Source of the DNA: Candidatus Saccharimonadota bacterium
Lineage (GTDB): Bacteria > Patescibacteriota > Saccharimonadia > Saccharimonadales > Saccharimonadaceae
Direction: 5' to 3'
Length of the DNA: 23,425 nt
Assembly: GCA_905372495.1 (NCBI GenBank)
Contig: CAJPPG010000010.1
Location: 1 to 23,425, forward strand
The position numbers and the translations under genes were made by a program. The notes under the pieces were generated by a model. That model saw only the letters and a program-made list of their open reading frames with translations. It had not been told where the DNA came from and searched no databases. Shown here piece after piece: positions 22,901 through 23,425 of the stretch (the first letter of the stretch is position 1; each line of letters starts with the position of its first letter).

Positions 22901-23425
22901 ATACCAGTCAATCTTGCAAAGCCCAAGTTCCAAGGCTGAGGTTGACTTTAGTTCTGAACATCTATTCTTTGAAGGTATCCCAATTACTGGAAAAATTGAC
23001 CACCTAAATATTGATGAACAAAATAAACTTATCGATATTTATGACTTTAAAACTAGCACTATCTCCGATCGCGACAAGTGGCACTCAAAAGAGTCTCTCT
23101 ACATCTATCACTTCCAACTACTCTTTTACCGCCTTTTGCTTAAACAATCCAAGTTCTATCATGATTATACTGTTCGCTCAATGAATCTACTCTTTACTAC
23201 ACCAAATCGACGTGAAACCCTCGATCATCCAAATGGTAAATTTCATAAACTCACTTTAACCGAGGAGGATATAGCAAAAGACGATCTAGACTTTGAGGAT
23301 CTTATTAAAGCCATTTATCACCAAATTACTACCCTAGATTTCTTACGCTCCGACTCACCGCTTAATCTCGCAAACACCGCCGACGCCACCCTAGCTGACA
23401 TCAAAAAGTTCTGCCATCAACTCAT
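19932..23425 (+). CDS. UvrD/Rep-type helicase fused to a RecB-like nuclease (3' end outside window)
   Basis: A superfamily 1A DNA helicase with a C-terminal PD-(D/E)XK nuclease; 1164 codons are present and the frame is still open at the window end. Helicase motifs: Walker A GPGTGKT (23-29), Walker B VDEYQDT (328-334), GDDDQSIFEFQGA (about 357-370), ENYRST (about 390), VNLMTAHKSKGLEF (about 739-752) and LLFVAITRA (about 795-803). The nuclease follows: YGNLIHKVFEE (about 934-944), GKID (about 1020) and DIYDFKTS (about 1035), ending in a QLLFYRLLL segment. This is the layout of AddA/AdnB-like recombinational-repair or DNA-processing enzymes. AAGGAA lies just before the ATG, and it shares an operon with the methylase. 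Confidence 0.92.
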   Translation, partial: MPLNKKQQEAVEYLDGPLLVLAGPGTGKTQLLSKKVEYILQNTDTDPSMILCITYTEAGAENMKERLRNMIGQAADKIDIMTFHAFGQKILGLYSQFATEPQRSFTEPIEEIIQLKIIEELQANLPNPYLLKDKQQQKNLLSLIAKIKVSKVSPEELRTIVKQNQQDIEILNKELAPILQDLPDKASGKNAYTKLTETVYIPLLKKLGELKTDQPIIGRIYSLFDVFYEKIYSLIEEQASSEKPSVKNINSFIKKYFSKDNNGIYKFSELASNQRLLELAELYEKYQNYLQEHGYFDFNDMIEMPIKYLEDDIDFRRKIAQNYLYIMVDEYQDTNPSQTRLLELIADEQESPSVMAVGDDDQSIFEFQGAKASSLIYFKNHFNAKVIVLTENYRSTSEILHFSRKIADQLDESFIKNETMQRSLHAENQVTEDLKKELTSVRNLDILKNTPEDFLFEQISYSATGNKNTDSNQSSQLNKSITQKTFIERHQFINQDAEYNWIAERVHQLIQAGTDPSDIGILFPKHKYTTALIPYLRKYPEINLAYERTENILENEQIYELLTLCNFIYQLSEGENPSFMLPEILSFDFWDIPSEDMILAVQSIHRHKRQALEILQTYLDNPYFADLAAFFAELAKLSLTLPLEFLLDMISGFSPVEITVNQQIKTFTSPFLTFYSKDSYSKNTFDFYNRLRLLRNHLLSRTKKDKLRLADLIQLVDDYKKTETSITEQTFYRDSDKAVNLMTAHKSKGLEFKHVFLINLTASAWDGSGGPNTLTLPLNLEAVSDARNTPDGKKRLLFVAITRAAKTLTMTNPKYADDSEKENKPLSFLDEKFIQTDGESYISSPFIPASRVIEHNEILSDDEKASAMRRIWLNKLLDPSEKIEPLLKERVKDFRLSASHISSFIRLTYGGPLNFYLNSIIKAPSEPTSLSIAYGNLIHKVFEEITKNQLTKEEAILLYMTEAKKQDLLEEDIKTLIERGEDELPLAINEYQSILQSPSSKAEVDFSSEHLFFEGIPITGKIDHLNIDEQNKLIDIYDFKTSTISDRDKWHSKESLYIYHFQLLFYRLLLKQSKFYHDYTVRSMNLLFTTPNRRETLDHPNGKFHKLTLTEEDIAKDDLDFEDLIKAIYHQITTLDFLRSDSPLNLANTADATLADIKKFCHQL

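Noticed and set aside
1..23425. tRNA or rRNA genes, CRISPR array, insertion sequence, recoded UGA
   Set aside because: No cloverleaf or rRNA-like sequence, no spaced direct repeats and no transposase or integrase were seen. TGA acts as a stop at 16135-16137, and no gene needs TGA read as an amino acid.

Overview
The window is an AT-rich bacterial chromosome segment, densely packed with mostly short intergenic gaps. It most likely comes from a Patescibacteria/CPR organism, probably a Saccharibacteria-type episymbiont. The grounds are: a fermentative, anaerobic gene set (oxygen-sensitive class III ribonucleotide reductase, an acetate-kinase-family enzyme); divergent, shortened versions of core proteins (ComEC without its hydrolase domain, a TrmA/RlmD-type methylase without its Fe-S cysteines); small unrecognised membrane proteins; and many genes whose start codon lies where transcription should begin. 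TGA works as a stop (clearest at 16135-16137, inside a GTGA stop/start overlap), so this is not the UGA=Gly code of Gracilibacteria/Absconditabacteria. The lineage call is inference; no rRNA or tRNA gene was found.

Layout. 53-5644: prfB, ftsE, ftsX, a secreted coiled-coil/CHAP hydrolase and an S41 processing protease. This order recalls Gram-positive prfB/ftsEX/PcsB/CtpB neighbourhoods and forms a cell-wall-remodelling block. 5666-6683: a glutaredoxin-like protein and an alpha/beta hydrolase. 6704-7267 (minus): a dCMP-deaminase/ComEB family enzyme. 7472-9850: a large secreted cutinase-family protein with a roughly 500-residue C-terminal extension. 9831-10043 (minus): a small Cys/His protein. 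10113-13184: nrdD-nrdG behind a promoter carrying two NrdR boxes, with a strong hairpin between the genes and a bidirectional terminator after them. 13246-14442 (minus): a divergent acetate kinase. 14500-15448: dnaJ (type B, no zinc finger) behind a perfect CIRCE operator. 15490-17338: four small unrecognised proteins, three of them membrane-associated. 17132-18376 (minus): a ComEC-type DNA channel whose tail overlaps the opposite gene by 207 bp. 18648-23425: a TrmA/RlmD-type RNA m5U methylase followed by a UvrD-type helicase fused to a RecB-like nuclease, cut off by the window end.

How it fits together. Three themes stand out: envelope remodelling (FtsEX with its CHAP partner, the S41 protease, the cutinase), anaerobic dNTP supply under NrdR, and DNA uptake/processing (ComEC, a ComEB-like deaminase, helicase-nuclease). 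Regulation is unusually legible. Many transcription-unit first genes have an extended -10 (often TATGCTATAAT) ending 6-11 bases before the ATG, implying leaderless mRNAs. Genes inside operons, or behind repressible promoters, carry AAGGAG-type ribosome-binding sites. No mobile element, CRISPR array or integration site was seen.
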